NCBI RefSeq assembly: GCF_900110995.1
Contig: NZ_FOJF01000003.1
Span: forward strand, 682,001 to 746,000
Direction: 5' to 3'
Source of the DNA: Chitinophaga sp. YR573
GTDB taxonomy: Bacteria; Bacteroidota; Bacteroidia; Chitinophagales; Chitinophagaceae
Length of the DNA stretch: 64,000 nucleotides
The notes beneath the pieces are model-generated. The model did not search any database. It saw only the letters and a program-made list of their open reading frames with translations, and had not been told where the DNA came from. This document shows, one piece after another, positions 1 through 9,575 of the stretch. The translations under genes were made by a program, and so were the position numbers. Each line of letters opens with the position of its first letter. Positions within the stretch are counted from its first letter, which is position 1.

Positions 1-2
1 CT

Positions 3-638
3 GAAGGCCTGGGTCAGTCAAGTCATTCCCTTGAGATCTTAAAAGAAGGTAAGCCTTTAGGACAATTTTTCTCGCTTATTTATGCAGGAAAAGATGCTAA
101 CGGAGTATCACAATATGTAGGAGGAGATGGCAAACTGACTATTACCCCGGCTATCGGTTCAGACTATCATTATATTGGTAATTCCCAACCTAAATTACTA
201 ATGGGATGGTCTAACAGTTTTCACTATAAAAATCTGGATCTTAGTATCTTCTTAAGAGGAGTATTCGGTAATAAGATATTTAATGCTACACGGGCAGACC
301 TTTTCAGACCAAATACAGCGCAGTATACTAATATATTAAAGGATGCCGCTGGTGAAAGTGTGGCAGATTATAATGCCTATCTGTATTCCTCCCGTTTTGT
401 TGAAAACGGTAGTTACGTGAGATTTGACAATGCAACGCTTTCATATAATTTTAAACACCTGGGGCCGTACATAAAAAATGTAAGGGTATATGTAACGGGG
501 AACAATCTTTTTGTAATTACCAGCTTTAAGGGTACAGATCCTGAGGTAAACCAGGGCGGAATTGCACCGGGAGTTGATTACAATAACTTTTATCCTAAAA
601 CGCGTACGTTCCTGTTTGGTGTTAATGTGTCATTTTAA
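3..638 (+). CDS. SusC/RagA-type TonB-dependent receptor, C-terminal end (5' truncated by window)
   Basis: The reading frame is open from base 3 and codes for the last ~211 residues of an outer-membrane beta-barrel; the ATG at 201 is internal, not a start. The tail has the usual SusC ending: a GNNLFVIT strand, a 'GTDPEVN' loop, then 'YPKTRTFLFGVNVSF' with a terminal aromatic residue for BAM insertion. SusC proteins form the TonB-powered channel that imports glycans captured by the SusD lid. The SusD gene follows 22 bases later. Family assignment is firm from the C-terminus and the neighbour; substrate can only be guessed from the downstream GH89 enzyme. Confidence 0.93.
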   Translation, partial: EGLGQSSHSLEILKEGKPLGQFFSLIYAGKDANGVSQYVGGDGKLTITPAIGSDYHYIGNSQPKLLMGWSNSFHYKNLDLSIFLRGVFGNKIFNATRADLFRPNTAQYTNILKDAAGESVADYNAYLYSSRFVENGSYVRFDNATLSYNFKHLGPYIKNVRVYVTGNNLFVITSFKGTDPEVNQGGIAPGVDYNNFYPKTRTFLFGVNVSF

Positions 639-660
639 TCGAATCTCTTAAAAAAGCATT

Positions 661-2277
661 ATGAAAAAGATAACTCAATATATATACGTTCCGGTGCTGT
701 TGTGTATTTTAAGTGCCTGTTATAAGCTGGAAGTACCGATAAAATCGGAGTTAACACCAGATGTTTTTCCCAGTGACAGTGCACAATTTCTTTCAGCATC
801 CGGTCCTGCGTATGTTGCACTAAGAGGTAATATTTCCGTGGAATACTTCTTTATGCAGACGCTGACCACAGATGAAGCTATTTTCCCTGCAAGAGGAGGA
901 AACTGGTATAATGGTGCTGAATTCCAGCAATTACATTATCATAACTGGACAAGGGACCATTCTAATGTAAGTGGAAACTGGACCTGGATGTCCACTATCA
1001 TAGGTACAGCAAATCAAACACTTTCTATCCTGCAGAAAAATATGCCGGAAGGCAATTTTAAACAGCAGAGCCTTGCAGAAATGAGAATGATTCGTGCATT
1101 GGCTTATTTTATGATGATGGATAATTTTGGGAATGTTCCTATTGATACCGTGAATGGAGATTTTACAGCCAAACCTAATACTCCCCGGGCAGAAGTATTT
1201 ACATTTATAGAACGTGAAGTGAAAGCATGCATTCCTTCATTGAGTGGTGAATCCGGGATGTCAACATACGGAAGGGCAAATAAGTGGATGGCTTATACAT
1301 TACTGGCAAAAATGTATCTGAATGCGGAGATCTACACGGGTACAGAACGTAATAATGATTGTATAAGTGCCTGCGATAATGTTATAAAATCAGGCTTGTA
1401 TGCACTGGAACCTGCAGCTTCCTATCTGCAAATGTTCTACCCAAACAACGGGCCGCAGATGAAAGAATTTATTTTTGCAATACCATTTGATCCTTCCTGG
1501 ACGAATACCTTCCCTTTCAGAGGTCACAACCTGCATGCCCGTTATGATATACCGAGGGGGCTTGTTGCTAAATACGGATTGCCTTTTACACCAGATGCTG
1601 CGGTCTGTACATTACCTGAATACTACGTTAACTTTAATGATGCAAATGATGTTCGCAATGGTCAATGGCTGACAGGACTACAATTCATGAATGATGGTGT
1701 AACTCCGGCTACAGTAACAACGACCAAACAGGGATATGACAAGTTTTATTCCGGTAGTGATGGGGCTGCGCCTTACACTTACCAGATCGATCTGAAACCA
1801 GAGGTTACCCTTCGTCAGGATGTAGCGTCATTTGATGTTGGAAATGATGAAATCGGATGGAATATGGGCTATCGTAATATCAAGATCTTTCCGGATGCAA
1901 CTTCCTTAAACAGGAATCAGAAAAATGATATTCCTTACTTCCGCTATTCAGATATTATTCTGATGAAAGCAGAAGCAATTCTGAGGGGTGGTACACCTAC
2001 TTCCGGAGAAACCCCACTTTCACTGGTCAATGGACTGAGGGCACAAAGAACAACTTCTGCTGCATTAACCGGCGTTACGCTGGACGATATATATGCTGAA
2101 AGATGCCGCGAATTTTCCTGGGAAGGATGGCATAGAAATGATATGATCCGTTTTGGCAAATATGAAGGTAAATGGGGCTTTAAAACGGATGCTGATATCA
2201 ATCATCGCATATTCCCTATACCAACAACAGCGATACAACTTAATCCGGCTCTTAAACAGAATCCCGGTTATCAATAA
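661..2277 (+). CDS. RagB/SusD family outer-membrane lipoprotein
   Basis: 538 aa, the usual SusD length. It starts with a lipoprotein signal peptide whose lipobox is LSAC (Cys ~20), so it is anchored at the outer membrane. Helical TPR-like segments follow ('AEMRMIRALAYFMMMDNFGNVPI' region, written here as the conserved R-A-L-A-Y-F-M core), and the C-terminus has the typical 'W-E-G-W-H-R-N-D-M-I-R-F-G' block and ends in 'NPGYQ'. SusD is the glycan-binding lid over the SusC channel encoded just upstream. Together with the next two genes it forms one polysaccharide-utilisation unit that probably handles alpha-linked N-acetylglucosamine glycans (inferred). Confidence 0.95.
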   Translation: MKKITQYIYVPVLLCILSACYKLEVPIKSELTPDVFPSDSAQFLSASGPAYVALRGNISVEYFFMQTLTTDEAIFPARGGNWYNGAEFQQLHYHNWTRDHSNVSGNWTWMSTIIGTANQTLSILQKNMPEGNFKQQSLAEMRMIRALAYFMMMDNFGNVPIDTVNGDFTAKPNTPRAEVFTFIEREVKACIPSLSGESGMSTYGRANKWMAYTLLAKMYLNAEIYTGTERNNDCISACDNVIKSGLYALEPAASYLQMFYPNNGPQMKEFIFAIPFDPSWTNTFPFRGHNLHARYDIPRGLVAKYGLPFTPDAAVCTLPEYYVNFNDANDVRNGQWLTGLQFMNDGVTPATVTTTKQGYDKFYSGSDGAAPYTYQIDLKPEVTLRQDVASFDVGNDEIGWNMGYRNIKIFPDATSLNRNQKNDIPYFRYSDIILMKAEAILRGGTPTSGETPLSLVNGLRAQRTTSAALTGVTLDDIYAERCREFSWEGWHRNDMIRFGKYEGKWGFKTDADINHRIFPIPTTAIQLNPALKQNPGYQ

Positions 2278-2288
2278 GTTATAGCATG

Positions 2289-2323
2289 TTTCCTGTACCT
2301 GGCTGTAAATCAGGTACAGGAAA
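2289..2323 (+). terminator. Inverted repeat between susD and the GH89 gene
   Basis: A perfect 13-bp inverted repeat (TTTCCTGTACCTG / CAGGTACAGGAAA) with a 9-base loop lies 11 bases after the SusD stop. It is followed by only a weak T-run, so it may be a partial terminator or an mRNA-stabilising stem that lowers expression of the downstream enzymes. It also argues that the GH89 gene starts after it, at 2355, rather than at 2286 inside the stem. Confidence 0.55.
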
Positions 2324-2354
2324 TTATGTGCCTGCGCCACTAAAGACTATCTTG

Positions 2355-4547
2355 ATGAAGAAATTACTTTGTATACTTTTTATATTCTCCGGTGTTCATA
2401 CTTATGCCCAGTTTAAAACAAGCGCAGCATATGATCTCATAGGCCGGATAATACCTGCCCAAAAAGCATTGTTTGTTGTGGAAGCCCTGCCTTTGCTGGA
2501 ACAGGAGGGGAAAGATGTTTTTGAAATAGAGAGCAGGAATGGTAAGATCATTCTGCGCGGAAATAATGGTACTGCCATTGCTTCGGCATTGTATTATTAC
2601 CTGGAGGAATACTGCCATTGTCAGATTACCTGGAATGGCACGAATCTACATCTGCCTGAAAAGTTGCCCGTAGTGGAAGGAAAGATACACCGTAAAACTC
2701 CCTATCAATACCGTTATTACCTGAACTACTGCACCTTCAATTATAGTATGAGCTGGTGGGACTGGCAGCGTTGGGAGAAAGAGATCGACTGGATGGCGTT
2801 GCATGGTATCAATATGCCACTGGCCATTACAGGGGAGGAGTATACATGGTATCTTGTGTATAAGGAAATGGGTTTTAGTGATGAGGATCTGGCTGGCTTT
2901 TTCAGCGGCCCTGCTTACACTGCCTGGTTCTGGATGGGCAACCTGGATGGCTGGGGAGGTCCTTTACCCCTCAGTTGGATAAAAAGTCATGAAGAATTGC
3001 AGGTAAAGATCCTGCAACGTGAAAGGAAACTGGGAATGAAGCCGGTATTACCTGCGTTTACAGGACATGTACCTTCCGCGTTTAAAAGAAAGTTCCCCAA
3101 TGCAAAACTGAAAGAGACCAATTGGAAGAATGGTTTTGCTGATACTTATATTCTTGATTCGGAGGATCCTCAGTTTGCTTTAATAGGTAAGAAGTTCCTG
3201 GAAGTACAGACAAAATTATATGGTACAGATCATCTGTATTCTGCTGATACCTTTAATGAAAATGAGCCTCCTTCCAATGATTCGCTTTTTTTATCAAAGT
3301 TAAGTGCAAGAATTTATGCCGGTATGCAACAGGCAGATACTGCTGCTGTGTGGGTGATGCAGGGATGGTTGTTTTATAGCGACCGTAAATTCTGGGGAAC
3401 TACGCAGATAGAAGCATTGCTGAACGCTGTGCCTGATGATAAGATGATCCTGCTTGACCTGGCCGCAGAGATTGAGCCTGTATGGAAGAGAACCGCTGCC
3501 TTTTATGGTAAGTCCTGGATCTGGAACATGCTTAACAACTTTGGAGGAAATGTGAACCTGTTTGGACGTATGGATGGAGTTGCTGCAGGCCCTGCATTGG
3601 CGCTGAATGATACCGCTTCAAAGCGCTTAAGTGGGATTGGTTTAACGATGGAGGCCATTGAACAGAATCCGGTGATGTACGAACTGATGATGCAGCATAC
3701 GTGGCAGTCGGAACCAATAGCATTGGATGAATGGCTGGCGAAATATGTGCTGAACCGTTATGGAAGTAACGACAAAGAGCTTGTTAAGGCATGGCAGATA
3801 CTAAGACAAACGGTTTATAATGGACAACTGATCAGAGATGGGGCGGAATCTATTATCACCGGAAGGCCAACATTAGATTCTGTTGCTGAATGGACAAGGA
3901 CAAAGTTGAATTATAACAGGAATGATTTATTACCAGCATGGGACTTGTTTATAAAAGCAGCAGCCAAAGGAGAGGGGACAGATGGATTCCGGTATGACCT
4001 GGTAGATATAACAAGGCAGGTACTGGCCAATTATGCACAGCCATTACAACAGCGATGGGTAACAGCCTATAATGATAAAGACAGCACTGCATTTTTAAAA
4101 TACAGTCAGCAGTTTATCTCCCTGATCAATGATATGGACCGGTTACTGGCAACAAGAAAGGATTTTATGCTTGGGCCCTGGTTATCATCTGCCAGAAAAT
4201 GGGGGCATGATAACAGTGAAAAAGCTTTGTATGAAAGAAATGCCCGTGATCTGATTACATTATGGGGAGATGCTGCCAGCCCATTACATGAATATTCCAA
4301 CCGGCAATGGAGTGGATTGCTAAATGACTTTTACAGCCAGCGTTGGTTACAGTTTTTCCATATGTTACAATTATCCCTGAGATCGGGGAAACCTGCGGAC
4401 TTCAGTGGATTTGATAAAAAGATCAGTCACTGGGAATGGCAATGGGTAAATGAACAGAAAGTTTTTCCTGACAATCCCCACGGAAACAGTATTATTATTG
4501 CACAGGAATTATATCGGAAATACCGGCCTAAATATATGTTGAAATGA
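2355..4547 (+). CDS. Alpha-N-acetylglucosaminidase (NAGLU, GH89)
   Basis: 730 aa from the ATG at 2355, which begins a Sec signal peptide (MKKLLCILFIFSG...TYAQ). An upstream in-frame ATG at 2286 lies inside a hairpin and would bury the signal, so it was not used. GH89 landmarks are clear: a small N-terminal alpha/beta domain, then the catalytic barrel with 'HGINMPLAITGEE', 'GPAYTAWFWMGNLDGWGGPLP' and 'FNENEPPS', the last probably holding a catalytic Glu. GH89 enzymes remove terminal alpha-GlcNAc, as human NAGLU does in heparan sulfate breakdown. It overlaps the following acyltransferase gene by 4 bases (ATGA), so the two are translationally coupled. Periplasmic location is inferred. Confidence 0.93.
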   Translation: MKKLLCILFIFSGVHTYAQFKTSAAYDLIGRIIPAQKALFVVEALPLLEQEGKDVFEIESRNGKIILRGNNGTAIASALYYYLEEYCHCQITWNGTNLHLPEKLPVVEGKIHRKTPYQYRYYLNYCTFNYSMSWWDWQRWEKEIDWMALHGINMPLAITGEEYTWYLVYKEMGFSDEDLAGFFSGPAYTAWFWMGNLDGWGGPLPLSWIKSHEELQVKILQRERKLGMKPVLPAFTGHVPSAFKRKFPNAKLKETNWKNGFADTYILDSEDPQFALIGKKFLEVQTKLYGTDHLYSADTFNENEPPSNDSLFLSKLSARIYAGMQQADTAAVWVMQGWLFYSDRKFWGTTQIEALLNAVPDDKMILLDLAAEIEPVWKRTAAFYGKSWIWNMLNNFGGNVNLFGRMDGVAAGPALALNDTASKRLSGIGLTMEAIEQNPVMYELMMQHTWQSEPIALDEWLAKYVLNRYGSNDKELVKAWQILRQTVYNGQLIRDGAESIITGRPTLDSVAEWTRTKLNYNRNDLLPAWDLFIKAAAKGEGTDGFRYDLVDITRQVLANYAQPLQQRWVTAYNDKDSTAFLKYSQQFISLINDMDRLLATRKDFMLGPWLSSARKWGHDNSEKALYERNARDLITLWGDAASPLHEYSNRQWSGLLNDFYSQRWLQFFHMLQLSLRSGKPADFSGFDKKISHWEWQWVNEQKVFPDNPHGNSIIIAQELYRKYRPKYMLK

Positions 4548-5683
4548 GTAAACCTGCTTCAGGAAGATTAGTATCTCTGGATGCCTTACGGGGCTTTGAT
4601 ATGTTCTGGATCATGAGTGGTGAACATATTATTCATGCATTGGCTAAAGCCACCGGATGGCAGATATTTATATGGATGTCTGAACAGTTGCATCATACTG
4701 TCTGGAATGGCATTACATTCTATGATATGATATTTCCGTTATTCCTGTTTATTTCAGGGATATCGATGCCTTATTCTGTACAGAAAAGAATGCAACTGGC
4801 AGGAGTAACTGCTGCCTTTGAATTGCCCCGGGAGGAAAAGAACAGGTTATATCTTTCTATGTTAAGGAGAACACTGATCCTTTTAATACTGGGAATGATC
4901 GTGAATGGATTACTTGCTTTTAAAGGATATCATAATACCCGTTTTGCCAGTGTGCTCGGAAGGATTGGATTGGCGTGGTTTTTTGCAGGAATGATTTATC
5001 TGAATAATGATGTAGGTAAACAGGTGTTGTGGTTATTGCTCTTATTGTTAGGTTATTGGGCAATGATGGTATTCATACCGGTACCGGGTTATGGTGCCGG
5101 TGTGCTGACAATGGACGGTTCACTGGAGTCATATATTGACAGGTTATTATTACCAGGTAAACTACATGATGGAGTGCATGATCCGGAAGGGATTCTATCT
5201 ACTATTCCTGCTATCGGCACTGCCCTCATGGGAATGCTGACTGGTACTTTTTTACGCTGGGAAGGCTTCTCTATGTCTAAAAAAGCATTGAGCCTGTTTC
5301 TATCAGGCATTATCTTAATAGCGCTTGGACTTTTATGGGATCACTTTTTTCCAATCAATAAAAGATTGTGGACAAGCTCCTTTGTTGTATATGTTGGCGG
5401 ATGGAGTTTATTACTGCTATCATTCTTTTACTGGATCATTGATGTAGCCGGATTCAGACGATGGGCTTTCCCTTTTATCATTATTGGTACGAACTCTATC
5501 TTAATCTATATGTGTGCAGAAGGGCTGGTGAATTTTGGATATACAGCAGATTATATTTTTGGAGGAATGATCAGGCAGGTAGCGCTGGTATGGCAGCCTG
5601 TCCTTATTGCAGTATCAGTTACGAGTGTACAGTTGATCTTTTTATATCTGTTGTATCGTAACAAGTTATTCCTGAAAATATAG
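4544..5683 (+). CDS. HGSNAT/NagX-like membrane acyltransferase (DUF5009 family)
   Basis: 379 aa, with about ten hydrophobic membrane segments. The N-terminal 'GRLVSLDALRGFDMFWI' block is the hallmark of the family that includes human heparan-alpha-glucosaminide N-acetyltransferase and bacterial NagX-like proteins. These carry acetyl groups across a membrane or couple cytosolic acetyl-CoA to an amino sugar outside. The start codon overlaps the GH89 stop. In human lysosomes NAGLU and HGSNAT act in succession on heparan chains, so the pairing suggests an amino-sugar glycan with free or N-sulfated glucosamine as substrate; this is inference. The catalytic residue was not identified. Confidence 0.85.
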   Translation: MSKPASGRLVSLDALRGFDMFWIMSGEHIIHALAKATGWQIFIWMSEQLHHTVWNGITFYDMIFPLFLFISGISMPYSVQKRMQLAGVTAAFELPREEKNRLYLSMLRRTLILLILGMIVNGLLAFKGYHNTRFASVLGRIGLAWFFAGMIYLNNDVGKQVLWLLLLLLGYWAMMVFIPVPGYGAGVLTMDGSLESYIDRLLLPGKLHDGVHDPEGILSTIPAIGTALMGMLTGTFLRWEGFSMSKKALSLFLSGIILIALGLLWDHFFPINKRLWTSSFVVYVGGWSLLLLSFFYWIIDVAGFRRWAFPFIIIGTNSILIYMCAEGLVNFGYTADYIFGGMIRQVALVWQPVLIAVSVTSVQLIFLYLLYRNKLFLKI

Positions 5684-5793
5684 CTTATAAAGCCCGATAT
5701 TTAATGAAACCATGTTGCATTTAACAGGTAAATGTTATATCTTACATCTTATATTTTGGTTGGCTTAGAATGAGTATTTTAAGACCGTCAAAT

Positions 5794-5845
5794 AGTGCAT
5801 TAAAAAGACAGCCGGATATTTATCCGGCTGTCTTTTTAATGCACT
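5794..5845. terminator. Bidirectional terminator between convergent operons
   Basis: A perfect inverted repeat with 25-bp arms (AGTGCATTAAAAAGACAGCC... and its complement) and a 2-base centre lies between the end of the plus-strand glycan operon and the end of the minus-strand 5906 gene. The stem holds a GC-rich core (GACAGCCGGATA) flanked by an A5/T5 run on each side, so it can work as an intrinsic terminator in both directions. Confidence 0.85.
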
Positions 5846-5905
5846 AAAGAGTAACGGGAAAACAACAGCCCCAAACTGCGTTTCCCCGTATGTTACTCAT
5901 CACCC

Positions 5906-6640
5906 CTATTTACCAAAACTATATACTACACCAACATTCGCTTGTAATCCACTGATGGCTTCTTTATAGGAAGCAATTTTCCTTCCTGCATTTACAGGGC
6001 GGTTTTCATTTTCTATTGTGAAGTTAGGTTTAGAGTAGTAGTAATCTACTCCCAGTAAGATGCCGATATGCGATGTTACGGCATAACGTAATGCTGCACC
6101 ACTTTGCCACCCAAAAGTAGTAGCCGTCGATTTCTTTTGTGTGAGATGATTATCTATACCATCTTCCAGGTATACTTCATTACCGGGTAATGTAGCATTT
6201 ACAACGCCACCTAATAAACGAAGATCAAGATTGAATTTACCGAAGCCAATATTGTAGTAAGGGCCTACTAATATATTTACTGATTGATTGGAACCTTTTA
6301 TATACACAGTAGTACTGTCCAGATCAAAAGCTTCTTTATAACCATTTGCCAGTGCCTGTGCATTTTTGAATCCGTAATGAGTGTAGGAGAGAACGCCACC
6401 CACTCCCCAATGGGATTTCTTAAAATACCAGGCACCGGTGATGCCTACGTTAAAGCCCGACTTGGCAAATCCTGATTTATCATTGTAATAATCATCTTTC
6501 GTGTAATTGCCTCCGGGTAAGGATAAGCCACCTGTAATACCAATGAAACTTTTAGCACCGGTTTTTTCAGTAGTCTTGTTTTGCGCGCTGGCATTGAATG
6601 TAAATAAAGTAACCGCTATAATGAATAATATTTTTTTCAT
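5906..6640 (-). CDS. Outer-membrane beta-barrel protein, porin-like
   Basis: 244 aa with a clear signal peptide (MKKILFIIAVTLFTFNASAQ). The mature part alternates polar and aromatic residues in ~10-residue strands, with G-I-T-G-G-L and G-V-G-G-V-L type glycine-rich turns, and ends in 'ANVGVVYSFGK', as in the OMP_b-brl family of small Bacteroidota barrels. It is the last gene of a three-gene operon (TonB receptor, lipoprotein, barrel) with gaps under 30 bases. Function is unknown; context suggests an accessory of the same uptake system. Confidence 0.8.
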   Translation of the reverse strand: MKKILFIIAVTLFTFNASAQNKTTEKTGAKSFIGITGGLSLPGGNYTKDDYYNDKSGFAKSGFNVGITGAWYFKKSHWGVGGVLSYTHYGFKNAQALANGYKEAFDLDSTTVYIKGSNQSVNILVGPYYNIGFGKFNLDLRLLGGVVNATLPGNEVYLEDGIDNHLTQKKSTATTFGWQSGAALRYAVTSHIGILLGVDYYYSKPNFTIENENRPVNAGRKIASYKEAISGLQANVGVVYSFGK

Positions 6641-6667
6641 TTTGATTGAATGATATGTTTAAGGATT

Positions 6668-7237
6668 TTAGTTAGTTACATGTACGGTGTAAGTCACGTC
6701 TGCATCAGTGGAACCAGGTTCACAGCTACCATTTTTAACATTAGGCTGATGTCTGAGTTGTACATTCAGTTCGCCGGTACCGGCAGCACCGGTTGTAAAT
6801 GTATCTGTTAAACCTACTTCCAGTGCAGGCACATTCGTATCTTTGTCTGTTCTTACTACTGTAAGATTTAATGAAGGAGATGCAGTAAAACATATCAGGT
6901 GATAATTTTCTCTCTCCTTTATTTCTGCTGTTACATCACCAAATGGAGTGGTAGTGCGGTCCTGGAATAATACTTCCACATTGTATTTTGCGCTGGCTTT
7001 CAAATTTAACACAGGTGTATTAATGCTGTCTGCAGGATGAGCAATCAATGTGGTGTCTGTCCAGTAGGCATACTGAACATCTGCAGCGTTGGAGGCATTG
7101 GTAACTTTCAGTCCCACGGTTGTCAGAAATTCATTTCCCGGAACAGGGGGAGCAATGGCTGTTTCATCTTTCTTGCACGAATGAAGCATCGCGCTCAGTG
7201 CCATCAGCACTGCAACGGAGTAAAGTAGTCTTTTCAT
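6668..7237 (-). CDS. Small lipoprotein of the 'type 1 periplasmic-binding fold' annotated group
   Basis: 189 aa with a lipoprotein signal peptide (lipobox L-H-S-C, Cys 21) and an acidic linker, followed by a beta-rich domain starting 'EFLTTVGLKVTN'. I recall similar lipoproteins placed beside ZnuD-like TonB receptors in Bacteroidota and annotated as type 1 periplasmic binding fold proteins; this is memory of the family, not a search. It sits 19 bases after the receptor gene. A substrate-capture or relay role for the receptor is inferred. Confidence 0.6.
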   Translation of the reverse strand: MKRLLYSVAVLMALSAMLHSCKKDETAIAPPVPGNEFLTTVGLKVTNASNAADVQYAYWTDTTLIAHPADSINTPVLNLKASAKYNVEVLFQDRTTTPFGDVTAEIKERENYHLICFTASPSLNLTVVRTDKDTNVPALEVGLTDTFTTGAAGTGELNVQLRHQPNVKNGSCEPGSTDADVTYTVHVTN

Positions 7238-7256
7238 GTTTTATTTTATTATGTAG

Positions 7257-9545
7257 TCAAAAAGTGAGTTTTGTACGTAATACGAAACTGATGCCCAGGT
7301 CATCTGCATAATATCTGAACCTGTTCAGATAATCCCTGTAAGCAACATTGGTAAGATTATCCACAGAAAAATCTATGTTTAGTATATGTTTTCCTGCCAG
7401 CAGGTCCATTCCAAAAGAACTGTTTAAGAGGCCATAGCCAGGAGGTGGTGCCACGTAATCACTGTTAGGTGGCACCCTTGTCTGCCTGGATACTTTTACA
7501 TACTGTAAGCTCACATACTTCGACAGCCAGGTATATTTCAGAGCATTATCAAACCTGTCGGCCGGCATGAATACGAGGTAATCGTGTATGCTTTTATTGA
7601 AAGCCCTTACCAGAGATGTTTTGGAGATTAGTGTGAAGTTTTTCAGGAAAGTATAATCTGCTTCTGCATCTAATCCCCGCAGGCGTACATTTGCCTGAGT
7701 ATAGGTAAACATAGGATAGGTGCCGCTTACGAGCGTAATCGGCTGTAAAGAAGGTTTGGCATAAATAAAATTGTTGATCTCATTATCGTATATATTGAGT
7801 TGTGCAAATAATTTTTCTGTGTTGTATTTAAAGCTGATGCTGGTATTAAAAGAACGTTCTGAACGAAGCGTAGAATCTCCTAGTTCATAAGAAGCTGCGC
7901 TTAAGTGAATGCCTTTAATGTAAAGCTCATTTACGCTGGGGGCTCTCCATGCGGTACCTGTATTGGCGCTTATAGAAAAATGTTCCGCAGCCTTCCAGGT
8001 AGCGCCTATAGAAGCGGTTACATTCTGGTAGATACTGGTGTTATTATAAACAAACAGAGAGTTGTCATTCCGCCGGTAAACTTTCAGCCAGCGGTAATCG
8101 TATCGTAGTCCGGCTTCCAGTGTCCATTTATCTTTTGTGTATTTTTCTATGCCATATATTCCTGCACCGTAATTCCGGAAGTTTGGTACCAGGTAACGTA
8201 TTCCTCTGAATACATTTCCCTGGGTGATACCGCTCATGCCCCAGGTACCGCTGAAATTATTTTTATCGGGTTGATGATATAAGAGGTCCAGGGTATGTGT
8301 TTTGATCTTGAAACTGATCTGTGGTGCTGCCAGTACAGCAGGATCATCACTGTAGGGAAGATCGATATCGTATTCGTTACGGAGATCGGTTTGCCTTGCA
8401 TAGATGATTTCCATCTTACCCTGATTATTAAACTGGTAATAGCTGTTTAATTTCAGCAGATCATGTGTTACCTGCTGATAACTTCTATCAATTTTATAAG
8501 AGAAATAAGAAGCGGTAATAGGTTTAGGACGATTAAATGCAGCGTACAGGTCCTGTATATTACCTACATGCGAGCCATCAAAAATCCCCATCTTACTATG
8601 ATACCGGCTATAGAAAGCATTAAAGCCATAATTGGTTTTATGATAGGCCAGCGTTCCTGAATAATCATCTTCGGCTATGCCCGTGTTCTTCAGGTAATAA
8701 TCGGCGGTTTTAAAGTTGCCAGCCCTTTTAAGCGTGCCTTGTGCCCGCCACTGAAAACCATCCACCGCACCATCCAGCATGCCGGATACAGCCCCCATAC
8801 GGCCATTACTGGCGCCTACCAGGTTTATGTCACCACCTATCTTTTTATCTGTTGGAAGTGGCGCAGGTTCCAGTATGACTACCCCTGCCAGTGCATCGGA
8901 GCCATATCTGATACTGGCTGCACCTTCTATAACAGATACATGAGCAGCTGTGAAAGGATCAATTTCAGGCGCATGTTCGCTGCCCCATTGCTGTCCTTCC
9001 TGTCTTATCCCATTATTGAGGATGAGTACACGATTACTATGTAAGCCATGAATAACAGGCTTTGATATGGAAGGGCCGGTTTGAATACTATTGAGGCCAG
9101 GAATGCTTTTCAGGCTTTCCCCCAGCGTTTTACCGGTAGATTGAAAGAGTTGTTTATTATTCAATCCCACCGTATTTAATGTGCTGAGTTCCTTCTCTTT
9201 GGTACTACTGATCACTACTTCTTTTAAATCAGTACTTAACTCCTGTAATACAAAGTCTAATTGGATACTGCCTGCTACTTTTACTGCCTTACTAACCGGC
9301 AAACCGGTATCTGTTACACAGGAAATGATATAATCGCCCGCGCAGATATTATTAATCGTATATCCACCGTTCCTGTCGGTTATTACCTGCTTGTTACCGG
9401 TTATGCTGATCCTTGCTCCGGGCAGGCCCAGACCGGATTTTCCTGTAATCTTTCCGGTAATGGAGTAATTACAGGACTGGCCATACACATACTGAGAGAA
9501 CAGTATTAAGAGTAAAATTTGTACAGCTGTTCTCAAACTTATCAT
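7257..9545 (-). CDS. TonB-dependent receptor, possibly for zinc or another metal
   Basis: 762 aa: signal peptide ending near residue 22, CarboxypepD_reg-like beta-sandwich (residues ~27-105), plug domain (~110-230), and a 22-strand barrel ending 'GISFVLRTKLTF'. The plug contains 'GLHSNRVLILNNG' followed by 'GSEHAPEIDPF'. That pattern resembles ZnuD-type receptors, where 'DHA..IDP' follows the plug. The downstream lipoprotein and a pair of symmetrical operator-like repeats upstream (9576-9612) fit a metal-repressed uptake operon. The receptor family is firm; the ligand is inferred. Confidence 0.88.
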   Translation of the reverse strand: MISLRTAVQILLLILFSQYVYGQSCNYSITGKITGKSGLGLPGARISITGNKQVITDRNGGYTINNICAGDYIISCVTDTGLPVSKAVKVAGSIQLDFVLQELSTDLKEVVISSTKEKELSTLNTVGLNNKQLFQSTGKTLGESLKSIPGLNSIQTGPSISKPVIHGLHSNRVLILNNGIRQEGQQWGSEHAPEIDPFTAAHVSVIEGAASIRYGSDALAGVVILEPAPLPTDKKIGGDINLVGASNGRMGAVSGMLDGAVDGFQWRAQGTLKRAGNFKTADYYLKNTGIAEDDYSGTLAYHKTNYGFNAFYSRYHSKMGIFDGSHVGNIQDLYAAFNRPKPITASYFSYKIDRSYQQVTHDLLKLNSYYQFNNQGKMEIIYARQTDLRNEYDIDLPYSDDPAVLAAPQISFKIKTHTLDLLYHQPDKNNFSGTWGMSGITQGNVFRGIRYLVPNFRNYGAGIYGIEKYTKDKWTLEAGLRYDYRWLKVYRRNDNSLFVYNNTSIYQNVTASIGATWKAAEHFSISANTGTAWRAPSVNELYIKGIHLSAASYELGDSTLRSERSFNTSISFKYNTEKLFAQLNIYDNEINNFIYAKPSLQPITLVSGTYPMFTYTQANVRLRGLDAEADYTFLKNFTLISKTSLVRAFNKSIHDYLVFMPADRFDNALKYTWLSKYVSLQYVKVSRQTRVPPNSDYVAPPPGYGLLNSSFGMDLLAGKHILNIDFSVDNLTNVAYRDYLNRFRYYADDLGISFVLRTKLTF

Positions 9546-9575
9546 GAATCAGTAGTGGTTTAGATTTCTATCAAA

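Noticed and set aside
2286..2354. Upstream ATG of the GH89 gene
   Set aside because: It lies in a hairpin and would place 23 residues before an otherwise normal signal peptide.
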